Positions 33,767-42,900 of a stretch of DNA of 64,000 nt are shown here, one piece after another. A program made the position numbers and the translations under genes. How positions within the stretch are numbered: the stretch's first letter is position 1; every line of letters starts with the position of its first letter. Under the pieces are notes generated by a model. It was not told the DNA's origin. It saw only the letters and a list, made by a program, of their open reading frames with translations, and did not search any database. The stretch comes from Microbacteriaceae bacterium 3FA27C10 (GTDB lineage: Bacteria; Actinomycetota; Actinomycetes; Actinomycetales; Microbacteriaceae): assembly GCA_005502775.1 (NCBI GenBank), contig SCNI01000003.1, positions 1-64,000 of the forward strand, in the 5' to 3' direction.

Positions 33767-35095
33767 ATGCCCAGCGACTTCTCGTCGTTCCTCGGCGACG
33801 TCAGCACCTCACTTCTGTGGCTGCTGCCCTTCGGCGTGTTCGGAATCGTGTCGTGGAGCTTCTGGCTCGTCCGCAAGCTCATCTCGGCCAGCACGAAACC
33901 GGTCGTGAACGACTACCGCACGACGACCACCGTGGTCGTCCCCTCCTATCACGAAGACCCCGAGGTGCTGCTGCGCTGCCTCGAGACCTGGCGGCGGCAG
34001 GGGCCGAGCCGCATCGTGATCGTGCTCGACCTGGCCGACACCGTGGCCGAGAGGCTCATCGCGGAGCGGGGATATCCCGACGTCGACGTCATCATGTTCA
34101 AGCACCGCGGCAAGCGCTCGGCGCTCGGTGTGGGCATCCGGGCGGCCGACACCGAGCTCATCGTGCTGGTCGACTCCGACACGGGGTGGGAGGACGGGAT
34201 GCTCGACGCCATCCAGATGCCCTTCATCGACGCCGCCGTGGGCGCGGTGAGCACCCGGCAGAACGTCTACCTGCCGAAGACGAGCGTGTGGCGGCGGGTG
34301 GCCGACTGGATCATCGACCAGCGCTACTACGACTACGCGCCCGCGATGGGGCGATTCGGCGGGGTGATCTGCGCCTCGGGCCGCACGAGCGCGTACCGGC
34401 GCGAGGTCGTCCTGCCGAAGCTGCACGACCTGGAGCACGAGATCTTCCTCGGCAAGGAGTGCGTGGCCGGCGACGACGGGCGGCTCACCTGGCTGGTGCT
34501 CTCGGAGGGCTACCGGGTGACCCACCAGGACTCGGCGCGCGCCCTGTCGATGTTCCCCGACACCTTCCGGGCCTTCGTGAAGCAGCGGGTGCGCTGGAGT
34601 CGCAACTCGTACCGCTGTTACCTCACGGCCATCCGGCGGGGCTGGATCTTCCGGGTGCCGTTCATCTCGCAGATCACGGTGATGCAGATCCTCTTCACGC
34701 CGGTGAGCATGCTCATCGCGATCTTCTACGTGTTCCACGCGCTCACCGCGCCGCTGCCGCTGCTCGCGTTCGCGATGGCGCTGCTGTGGGTGCTGGTGGG
34801 GCGCGGCATCCGCGGCATCTCGCACCTGTGGCGGCGCCCGGAGGACATCGTGATCCTGCCGCTCGTGGCCGTCATCACCATGCTGGTGGCGTTGCCGATC
34901 AAGACCTATGCGCTCTTCACCATGAACACCCAGGGCTGGCTCACCCGCTCGGCCGACACCATCGGCGGCGAGGGGCAGCGCGAGTCGACGCTGCGCCCGG
35001 CGGCCGGGACGGCCGAGGCGTCTGCCGTCACCGTGGCCGGCGCGGGCTCGCCCGAGCGGGGTGCGTCGACCGGCGCCGAGAAGCAGGATGCGTGA
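33767..35095 (+). CDS. Processive GT2 polysaccharide synthase (hyaluronan/NodC-like)
   Basis: A membrane glycosyltransferase of 442 residues. One membrane segment precedes the catalytic domain and three to four follow it. The processive GT2 motifs are complete: DSDT (about residue 133), AGDDG (about 233) and QRVRW (about 272-276). These define enzymes that polymerise and export beta-linked glycans, such as hyaluronan, alginate (Alg8) or chitin-type polymers. The following beta-helix gene overlaps its stop. The sugar specificity cannot be read from the sequence. Confidence 0.9.
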   Translation: MPSDFSSFLGDVSTSLLWLLPFGVFGIVSWSFWLVRKLISASTKPVVNDYRTTTTVVVPSYHEDPEVLLRCLETWRRQGPSRIVIVLDLADTVAERLIAERGYPDVDVIMFKHRGKRSALGVGIRAADTELIVLVDSDTGWEDGMLDAIQMPFIDAAVGAVSTRQNVYLPKTSVWRRVADWIIDQRYYDYAPAMGRFGGVICASGRTSAYRREVVLPKLHDLEHEIFLGKECVAGDDGRLTWLVLSEGYRVTHQDSARALSMFPDTFRAFVKQRVRWSRNSYRCYLTAIRRGWIFRVPFISQITVMQILFTPVSMLIAIFYVFHALTAPLPLLAFAMALLWVLVGRGIRGISHLWRRPEDIVILPLVAVITMLVALPIKTYALFTMNTQGWLTRSADTIGGEGQRESTLRPAAGTAEASAVTVAGAGSPERGASTGAEKQDA

Positions 35096-37667
35096 CGGCG
35101 TGAGCGACGACGGCGACGGGATCGGCTCGAACGGCGGGGTCCGTGGCGAGAAGCCGGATGCGGGTTTCACCGCGGAGGAGCGCGGCGACACCGTCGGGCG
35201 CACGGGCCGCACGCTCGTGCGCATCCTGATCCCGGTGCTCATCCTCGCGGGCATCGGCGGAACGGTCATCGTCTCGCACGGGGCCCCGGCGGCCCTCACG
35301 GGGTTCGTGAACGGCGTGGCCGCGGGGTTCTTCGGCACCCCGCCGGCGGCGCCGGGCAGCGCAGCGGCGACGGGCCCCGCGGCCACCGGGGCGACGGATG
35401 CCGCGGGCACGCCGAGCGCGACCGCCGCCACGGGATCGGCGGCGTCGACCCCGACGGATGCTGCCGGAGCGGCCGGCTCGACCGTCGCGGAGGCCGCCGC
35501 GCCGGTCGCATCCGGAGGCGTGGCCCCGGCTTCCACTCCGACGCCGACCTCGACCTCCGCCGACCAGCAGTGGCTCGACCTGATCGCCAGCAATGCGGCG
35601 ACCAACGCGCCGGACACGACGTTCTCGCCGTACCCGGTGGACCCTGCCGCCCAGGAACAGGGGCGACTGGTGCTGAGCCAGGACGCCCGGTGGTCGCTGC
35701 TCGCTCGGGGTGTGCAGACCCTCGGCATGCAGACGACCGGCGTCGTGCTGCCCTCGGCAGCGCCGACCACGCTCGACGACCTCATCTCGTCGGGCATGGC
35801 CACCCGCATCGATCCGACGACCGTACTGATCACGAAGACGGTGTTCGTCGCCCGCGGTGCCACGCTGTCGATCGATGCGCCGGGCCAGACCATCCGCCTG
35901 CTCAGCCATGCCGGCGAGTTCATGCCGATCGTCGTCTGGGGCGGCGAACTCGACATCACGGGCACCGAGGCCGCTCCGGTCACCCTCACCTCGTGGGACC
36001 CGGAGACGAACGCCCCCGATTTCGACGTCACCGACGGGCGGGCCTACGTGCGGGTGAACGAGGGACGCATCGCGGCGGACCACCTCGACGCGGGCGACCT
36101 CGGCTTCTGGAGCGGGGAGACCGGTGGTTTCGCCCTCACCGGCTCGAGCAGCATCGGCTCCACGGGAACGATCGCGCACTCCACCTTCTCGGGGCAGCAT
36201 TTCGGCCTCTATCTCAGCTCGGTGACCTCGGTCGCCGTGACCGACAGCACGGTGCGCGACTCGGACCAGGAGGGGATCGCCGTGGGGGCGAACTCGACTT
36301 CGGTCTCGATCACCGGCACGACGGTCGAGAACTCGGGTGGCAACGGAATCGGGGTGGGTACCGGGGTGAACGTCTTCGCGGTCGACTCGGCGACGCTCAC
36401 CGGCAACGGCGGCTACGGAGTGCGCTTCGACGGCTCGCCGCGGGCGACCGGGGAGAACGTCGGGGGCTTCACCACCGAGAACTCGAAGGTGCTCACGGTG
36501 AAGGACAGCACCGTCGCCGACAACCACTCCGGCGGTCTCTCGGTGATCGAGACGAGCAACGTCACGATCTCGGGCAACGAGGTGACCCAGAAGACGGTCG
36601 GCATCTCGCTGCGCGACTCGCAGGGCGAGGTCACCGGCAACTCGGTGAACGTCACGAACGGCGAGGGCATCGTGTTCGATGGCGCCCTCACTTCGGCCAG
36701 GGCCGAGGGCAACACGCTCACGGGCAGCGGACCGAACGCGATCGCGCAGACGAACGGGGCCGACGACGTGCAGCTGGCCTCGAACACCGATTCGGGGTGG
36801 ACGGTGCAGTGGGAGCTGCTGCTCTGGATCCAGGCGCATCCGCTCGCCCTGCTCTGGGCGCTGCTGCTCGTGATCCCGGTGGCGGGGATCGCATTCGTGT
36901 TCTACCGGCGCCGCCGGCAGCGCCGCATCCGCGAGCTGGTGGAGTCGGCGACGATCGCGGTGGCGAAGGCCGAGAAGGAGCGCTACGAGCTCGAGCGCGG
37001 TGGCGGCGCGTCGAGGCAGGCCGAGAATGACGACGAGCCGGATGCCCGCGCGGCCGGGTGGGCGCCGCCGCGACCCGTGCGCCCGATCGCGCCTGCTGTC
37101 CCGGTGACCGAGGCAGCCGAGGCGGCAGCGGCGACGACCGATCCCGTGACGTCGATCGGAGCCGCCGACGCGATCGGATCCGCCGATGTCGCCGATGCCG
37201 CCGATGCGATCGATGCCGCAGCGGTCGTCGTCTCGGACCACCCGCCGACCGCGGCCGCGCCCACCTCTGTGGTCACCGCAGCGGCGGTCGTGGTGGCGAA
37301 GGCGGTCCAGGGCGACGCGGCGCCGGAGACGCCCGACGACATCCGCCAGCGGCTCGGCACCTCGGCGCGCGTGCCGGGGATGCCGGCCAAGGCCGCGCGC
37401 GCGGGGCGCACCGCCGGCGCTCCCGCGGCGACGGACACGCCGTCCGGCGCCGATGCCGCGCGCGGCGCGGCCGCCTCCGCGTCGGCCGCCGGCTTCGGCC
37501 GTTTCTCCTCGGTGGAGGAGCTCGCCGTCGCGTCGGTGCTCGACGCGGGCAAGCCGATCGACCGGGTGGCCACAGCATTGCGCGTGCCCGTGGGATCGGT
37601 GGCCGGCTGGGTGGCGAAAGCGCGCCGGGCGCGCGCCGCCGAAGAGGAGCGACGCTCGCGTGGATGA
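35088..37667 (+). CDS. Large membrane-anchored beta-helix protein with cytoplasmic HTH-like tail
   Basis: An 859-residue protein, unusual in layout. A cytoplasmic N-terminus is followed by a membrane anchor (about 44-63), an Ala/Thr/Pro linker, an extracytoplasmic right-handed beta-helix (about 230-560, NosD/AlgG-like repeats such as VTDSTVRDSDQEGIAVGANS), a second membrane segment (about 580-607) with an RRRRQRR stop, and a 250-residue cytoplasmic tail. The tail is Ala/Asp-rich and ends in a helix-turn-helix-like stretch (PIDRVATALRVPVGSVAGWV). The ATG at 35088 overlaps the synthase gene by eight bases; GTG 35100 is the alternative. It may act on or sense the polymer. Confidence 0.8.
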   Translation: MRDGVSDDGDGIGSNGGVRGEKPDAGFTAEERGDTVGRTGRTLVRILIPVLILAGIGGTVIVSHGAPAALTGFVNGVAAGFFGTPPAAPGSAAATGPAATGATDAAGTPSATAATGSAASTPTDAAGAAGSTVAEAAAPVASGGVAPASTPTPTSTSADQQWLDLIASNAATNAPDTTFSPYPVDPAAQEQGRLVLSQDARWSLLARGVQTLGMQTTGVVLPSAAPTTLDDLISSGMATRIDPTTVLITKTVFVARGATLSIDAPGQTIRLLSHAGEFMPIVVWGGELDITGTEAAPVTLTSWDPETNAPDFDVTDGRAYVRVNEGRIAADHLDAGDLGFWSGETGGFALTGSSSIGSTGTIAHSTFSGQHFGLYLSSVTSVAVTDSTVRDSDQEGIAVGANSTSVSITGTTVENSGGNGIGVGTGVNVFAVDSATLTGNGGYGVRFDGSPRATGENVGGFTTENSKVLTVKDSTVADNHSGGLSVIETSNVTISGNEVTQKTVGISLRDSQGEVTGNSVNVTNGEGIVFDGALTSARAEGNTLTGSGPNAIAQTNGADDVQLASNTDSGWTVQWELLLWIQAHPLALLWALLLVIPVAGIAFVFYRRRRQRRIRELVESATIAVAKAEKERYELERGGGASRQAENDDEPDARAAGWAPPRPVRPIAPAVPVTEAAEAAAATTDPVTSIGAADAIGSADVADAADAIDAAAVVVSDHPPTAAAPTSVVTAAAVVVAKAVQGDAAPETPDDIRQRLGTSARVPGMPAKAARAGRTAGAPAATDTPSGADAARGAAASASAAGFGRFSSVEELAVASVLDAGKPIDRVATALRVPVGSVAGWVAKARRARAAEEERRSRG

Positions 37668-37697
37668 GCGGCGCGGGCGATCGCGTAGCGTGGGAGC

Positions 37698-38993
37698 ATG
37701 AGCACCGCCGAGTACGAGTACCGCACCTTTCCCGCCGCCGTCGAGAGCCCGGGCGCAGCCTCCGCCGCCACGGCGGGCTGGCTGCAGGCCGAGACGCAGG
37801 GCTTCCACGAAGCCCGCCTGAGCGATCAGGAGACCGCCCGTCTGGCCGCCCACATGGTGCGCGACGGCCACCAGCTCACCGGGGTCTACGCCGCCGGGCG
37901 CCCGGCCGAGTCGCTCGGCGCCGACTACCCCGTCGCGACGTTCGCGTCGTTCGAGAAGACCCTCAACGTCGGCGGCGCCGAGCCGCTCCGGGCCCACCTC
38001 ATCTCCTGCGTGACGGTGCGTCCGACGCATCGCCGGCAGGGCATCCTGCGCCGCATGATGACCGACGACCTCGAGCGCGCGGTCGAGGCGGGCTGTGCCG
38101 TCGCCGCCCTCACGGTGTCGGAGGCCACCATCTACCGCCGCTTCGGTTTCGGCGTGGCCACGCAGGTGCACACCGTGACGGTGGCGACGGATGCGCGCTT
38201 CCGGCTCCTCGTTCCGCCGCGCGGGCGCTGCGAACTAGTCGACGCGCGAGAGCTCGTGCGGCTGGGCCCCGAGGTCTTCGCCGGCTTCCACGCGGCGCAG
38301 CCCGGCTCGGTCGACCGCCAGAGCAAGCACTGGGAGCGGATCTCCGGCGTAGTCGGCGAGAAGGGTGAGGAGGATCCCGCCGTGCGCGCCGCCCTGCACT
38401 ACGACGAGAGCGGCGCCATCGACGGCTACGTCAGCTACCGGGCCGGCGGGTACGACACGGATCCGCGGGTGCTCGAGGTCGTCGACCTCGTGGCGCAGAG
38501 CACCGACGCCTATCTCGGCCTCTGGGAGTTCCTGGCCTCGGTCGACCTCGTCGACGCCGTGAAGTGGGATGCTGCGCCCGTCGACGACCCGCTGCGCTGG
38601 GCGCTCGAGAACTGGCGGCAGGTGGCGGCCTCGAGCCTCGACGACTGGGTGTGGCTGCGCATCCTCGACGTGGTCGCGGCCTTCGAGGCGCGCGGCTACG
38701 TGGCCACGGCCGAGGGCGAGATCGTGCTCGGCGTGACCGACCCGCTCGGCCACGCCGAGGGGCGCTACCGCGTGCGCGTGGCCGACGGCCGCGCCGCCGT
38801 CACCCGCGACGACACGGCGCCCTGCGATCTCGATCTCGACGTCTCGGTGCTCGGTTCCCTCTACCTCGGCGGCGCCGACCCCGTGGTGCTCGCGGCGGCG
38901 GGGCGCCTCACGGAGCGCGCGGCAGGCGCCGCGCGGGCGCTGCGCACCCTGCTCGCACCCGTCGGCACGGTCTGGGGCATCACCCACTTCTGA
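37698..38993 (+). CDS. Eis-like GNAT acetyltransferase
   Basis: A 431-residue acetyltransferase of the Eis (enhanced intracellular survival) group: N-terminal GNAT domain with acetyl-CoA motif VRPTHRRQGILRRMM, a second GNAT-like domain, and a C-terminal SCP2-like domain ending GTVWGITHF, where the last carboxylate is the family's catalytic base. YRRFGFGVA is also typical. Members acetylate aminoglycosides or other amines; the natural substrate is not known. Confidence 0.93.
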   Translation: MSTAEYEYRTFPAAVESPGAASAATAGWLQAETQGFHEARLSDQETARLAAHMVRDGHQLTGVYAAGRPAESLGADYPVATFASFEKTLNVGGAEPLRAHLISCVTVRPTHRRQGILRRMMTDDLERAVEAGCAVAALTVSEATIYRRFGFGVATQVHTVTVATDARFRLLVPPRGRCELVDARELVRLGPEVFAGFHAAQPGSVDRQSKHWERISGVVGEKGEEDPAVRAALHYDESGAIDGYVSYRAGGYDTDPRVLEVVDLVAQSTDAYLGLWEFLASVDLVDAVKWDAAPVDDPLRWALENWRQVAASSLDDWVWLRILDVVAAFEARGYVATAEGEIVLGVTDPLGHAEGRYRVRVADGRAAVTRDDTAPCDLDLDVSVLGSLYLGGADPVVLAAAGRLTERAAGAARALRTLLAPVGTVWGITHF

Positions 38994-39017
38994 CGCCGCA
39001 CTCCGAGGACGCGAGCG

Positions 39018-39092
39018 ATTCCGTACGCAATGAGAACCGGGGGGCATATCTGCAGATCGCGGAGATGACCCCCGAATCTCATTCCGTACGCA
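39018..39092. repeat. Direct-repeat-flanked hairpin element
   Basis: A 12-bp direct repeat ATTCCGTACGCA at 39018-39029 and 39081-39092. Between them AATGAGA-AC-CGGGGG (39029-39043) pairs with CCCCCG-AA-TCTCATT (39069-39083). It stands in the 222-base gap between the convergent Eis-like and TetR genes. The purpose is unknown; it could be a regulator-binding or terminator element. Confidence 0.5.
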
Positions 39093-39215
39093 GAACACCT
39101 GCACGGCAGTGAAGGCCGCAGGCCGCGCTCGACGACCCACGGTGAGCGCGCGGCCGCGCCAGCGACCGCACGGGAACATGCCGCGCGGCGCCGGGCGGGG
39201 ACCGGCGCCGCCCGC

Positions 39216-39803
39216 TCAGGCCGCGCGCAGCACGGCCTGAGCGGCAGCCAGCACCGCAGGGCGGGCCACCTCCACGCCGTCCAGGTAGCCGCCGACGAGG
39301 GCGGCGTCGCGCAGCAGCACCAGCGAGGCGGCCGCGGCCTCGGGGTGCGGGTGACCGGCGGCGTCGAGCACCTCGTACAGGGAGGCGCGGAACCAGGCGC
39401 GGTGGCGCGCGACGATCAGGCGCACCGGGCTCGACGCATCCGGGAACTCGGCCGCCGCGTTGATGAAGGGGCAGCCGCGCGTGTGGTGGCGCTCGATGTC
39501 GTCGGCGATGCCCTCGATCACGAGGTGCACGAGCCGGGCGGGCGTGGGGGTCGGCACGGTCGCGGCGGCGGCCGCGAACTGCGCGCGGAGGAGCTCGTCC
39601 TCCCGGTCGAGGTAGGCGGCCACGAGTGCCTCCTTGCCGCTGAAGTGCCGGTACATCGTGGCACGGGTGACGCTCGCCTCGGCGAGCACCCGGTCCATGC
39701 CGACGCTGTTGATGCCCACGCGGTAGAACAGCTCCGAGGCCACCCGCACCAGCCGGTCGCGCGCCTCGGAGGTCTTGCGGGGAGCGGCGGCGGCGTCGGA
39801 CAT
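39216..39803 (-). CDS. TetR-family repressor
   Basis: A 195-residue TetR/AcrR regulator: N-terminal helix-turn-helix (GMDRVLAEASVTRATMYRHF) and an effector domain of the LmrA/YxaF-like kind with a Cys in HHTRGCPFINAA. It is divergent from the Pls-like NRPS gene with 130 bases between them, so that gene is the likeliest target. Confidence 0.92.
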   Translation of the reverse strand: MSDAAAAPRKTSEARDRLVRVASELFYRVGINSVGMDRVLAEASVTRATMYRHFSGKEALVAAYLDREDELLRAQFAAAAATVPTPTPARLVHLVIEGIADDIERHHTRGCPFINAAAEFPDASSPVRLIVARHRAWFRASLYEVLDAAGHPHPEAAAASLVLLRDAALVGGYLDGVEVARPAVLAAAQAVLRAA

Positions 39804-39933
39804 GTCCCGATCATAGCGGAACAGTCGTTCTGCTCCCCGGTCACCGTCCGTTCACCTCCCGGCCATCTGCCATCACTAGCCTTCGGGGGCGCGTACGGTG
39901 GGAGAGCCGGAGGCAGAGCGGGGAGAGGTGCCT

Positions 39934-42900
39934 GTGACCGAAGACGACGCCGATCCGCAGAGGGTTCTGGACGCGGGCGACCGCACTCCGCCCGAGCGCA
40001 CGCTCATCGACGTCATCATGCGCACCGCGGCCGAGAACCCGGATGCGCTCGCCCTCGACTCCGGCGACGGCGCGGTGAGCTACCGCCGCCTCGTGCGGCT
40101 CGTCAACGCCCAGGCCGCGGCCCTCACCCGGGTGGGCGTGCGTCGCGGAGACAAGGTGGGCATCCGCATCCCCTCCGGAACCCGTGAGCTCTACGTGTCG
40201 ATCCTCGCGGTGCTCGCCGTGGGCGCCGCCTACGTACCCGTCGACGCCGACGACCCAGAGGAGCGCGCCCGGCTGGTGTTCGGCGAGGCGCGCGTGGTGG
40301 GTGTGATCGGCGAGGGCGGCGTGTTCGCCCTGCCGGAGGGCGGGCAGGGCGGCGACGGGGCCCGCGCCGCCGCGGAGGAGTTCGCCGCCCGCGAGCTGCC
40401 CCTCGACGGTCCGCCGTCGCTCGCCACCCCCACCGGCACCGTGCCCGCCATCGGCACCCCGCATCCGGGCGACGACGCCTGGGTCATCTTCACCTCCGGC
40501 TCCACGGGCGTGCCGAAGGGCGTGGCCGTCACGCACCGCTCGGCCGCCGCCTTCGTCGACGCCGAGGCGCGCCTGTTCCTGCAGCATGCCCCGATCGGCC
40601 CGGGCGACCGCGTGCTCGCCGGTCTCTCGGTGGCCTTCGACGCCTCGTGCGAGGAGATGTGGCTGGCCTGGCGCAACGGCGCCTGCCTCGTACCAGCGCC
40701 CCGCTCGCTCGTGCGCTCGGGCGTCGACCTCGGGCCCTGGCTCATCGCCCACGGCATCACCGTGGTGTCGACCGTGCCGACGCTCGCGGCGCTCTGGCCC
40801 GAGGAGTCGCTCGAGCTCGTGCGCCTGGTGATCTTCGGCGGAGAGGCCTGCCCGCCCGAGCTGGTGGCCCGCATCGCCGCCCGCGGCCGCGAGGTGTGGA
40901 ACACCTACGGCCCCACCGAGGCCACCGTCGTCGCCTGCGCCTCGCTGCTCGGCACCGGCCCCGTGCGCATCGGCCTGCCCTTGGACGGCTGGATGCTCGC
41001 CGTCGTTGACGCGAACGGCCAGAAGGTGGGCGAGGGCGAGGTGGGCGAGCTCATCATCGGCGGCGTCGGCCTCGCCCGCTACCTCGACCCCGCGAAGGAC
41101 GCCGAGAAGTACGCGCCCTTCCCGAGCCTCGGCTGGGAGCGCGCCTACCGCTCCGGAGACCTCGTGCGCTTCGAGAGCGCCGGTCTCGTGTTCCTGGGCC
41201 GCGCCGACGACCAGGTGAAGCTCGGCGGCCGCCGCATCGAGCTGGGTGAAGTGGATGCGGCCCTGCAGGGTCTCCCGGGAGTGGCCGGAGCCGCCGCCGT
41301 GGTGCAGACCACGGCAGCCGGCAACCAGATCCTCGTGGGCTACCTCGCGCTCGGCGAGGGCGTGGAGTTCGACCGCGAGGCCGCCAACGCCCGCCTGCGC
41401 GAGGAGCTGCCGGCCGCCCTCGTCCCCCTCCTCGCCGTCGTCGACTCGCTGCCCACGCGCACCTCGGGCAAGGTCGACCGGGCGGCCCTGCCCTGGCCGC
41501 TGCCCGCCTCCGGCGACGACTCCGTGCTGGCCGAACTGAGCCCGACGGCGGCCTGGCTGGCCGAGCGCTGGTCGGCCATCCTCGGCGTCCCCGTCGAGAG
41601 CGCCGACGACGACTTCTTCGCCCACGGCGGCGGTTCGCTCTCGGCCGCGCAGCTGGTGTCGGCCATCCGCGAGCGTTACGCCGACACCCGCGTGGCCGAC
41701 ATCTACGACCACCCACGCATCGGCTCGCTCGCCGACGAGCTCGACGCCCGCCTGCCCGTGACCAGCGACCCGTCCCGCGCCGCCGACCGCCCGGTGCTCG
41801 TGACCCCGGCGTCGAGCCGCATCGCCCAGACCCTGCTCGGCATCCCGCTGCACGTGCTCGTCGGGCTGCGCTGGTTCGTCTACCTCGCCACGGCGAACAA
41901 CCTGCTCGACGCCGCCGGCGCCGTGACCTTCGTGCCCACCCTCTCCTGGTGGTGGATCGCCCTCGGCTTCGTGCTGTTCGTCACCCCGCCCGGCAAGATG
42001 GCGATCTCGGTCATCGCGTCGCGGCTGCTGCTGTCCGGCCTGACACCGGGGGAGTACCCGCGCGGCGGCAGCGTGCACCTGCGGCTGTGGCTGGCCGAGC
42101 AGGTGGCCCAGCTCGTGGGCTCGGTGAGCCTGGCGGGCGCCCCCTGGATCAGCTACTACGCCCGCGCCCTGGGCGCGAAGATCGGCGTGGGGGTCGACCT
42201 GCACACCCTCCCACCGGTGACCGGGATGCTCACGGTCGGCGACGGAGCCGCCATCGAACCCGAGGTCGACCTCGCGGGCTACTGGCTCGACGGCGACACC
42301 CTGCGCGTCGGTCGCGTGCACATCGGCGCCGACGCCACCGTGGGCTCGCGCAGCACCCTGCTCGGCGGAGCGAAGCTCGGCCGCGGCTCCGAGGTGGAGC
42401 CCGGCGCCGCCGTCTCCGGCCGGGTGCCCTCGGGGGAGCGCTGGGCCGGGTCGCCCGCCCGCCGCGTGGGCTCCGCGCGCCGCCCGTGGCCGGCCGCGCG
42501 CCCGCTGCCCGCCCGCCGTTGGCTCGTGGCCTACGCGCTCGGCTCCCTCGGCATGGCCGCGATGCCGGCCGTCTCCGTCATTCTCGGAGCTCTGGTGATC
42601 GGCGCCGCGATCGGCGACGCCGACTCGCTGGGTCTCGCCGCCGGCCGGGCCGCTCTCGCGATGCCGCTCGCGGTCATCGTGGCCGGGCTCGTCTACGCCC
42701 TGCTCGTGCTCGGTTCGGTGCGGCTGCTCGGCGTCGGGCTGCGCGAGGGCTACTACCCGGTGCGCAGCCGCATCGGCTGGCAGGCCTGGTCGACCGAACG
42801 CATCCTCGACAGCGCGCGCACCCTGCTGTTCCCGATCTACTCGAGCCTCGCCACGCCCGCCTGGCTCCGGATGCTCGGGGCCAAGGTGGGCGCGAACGTC

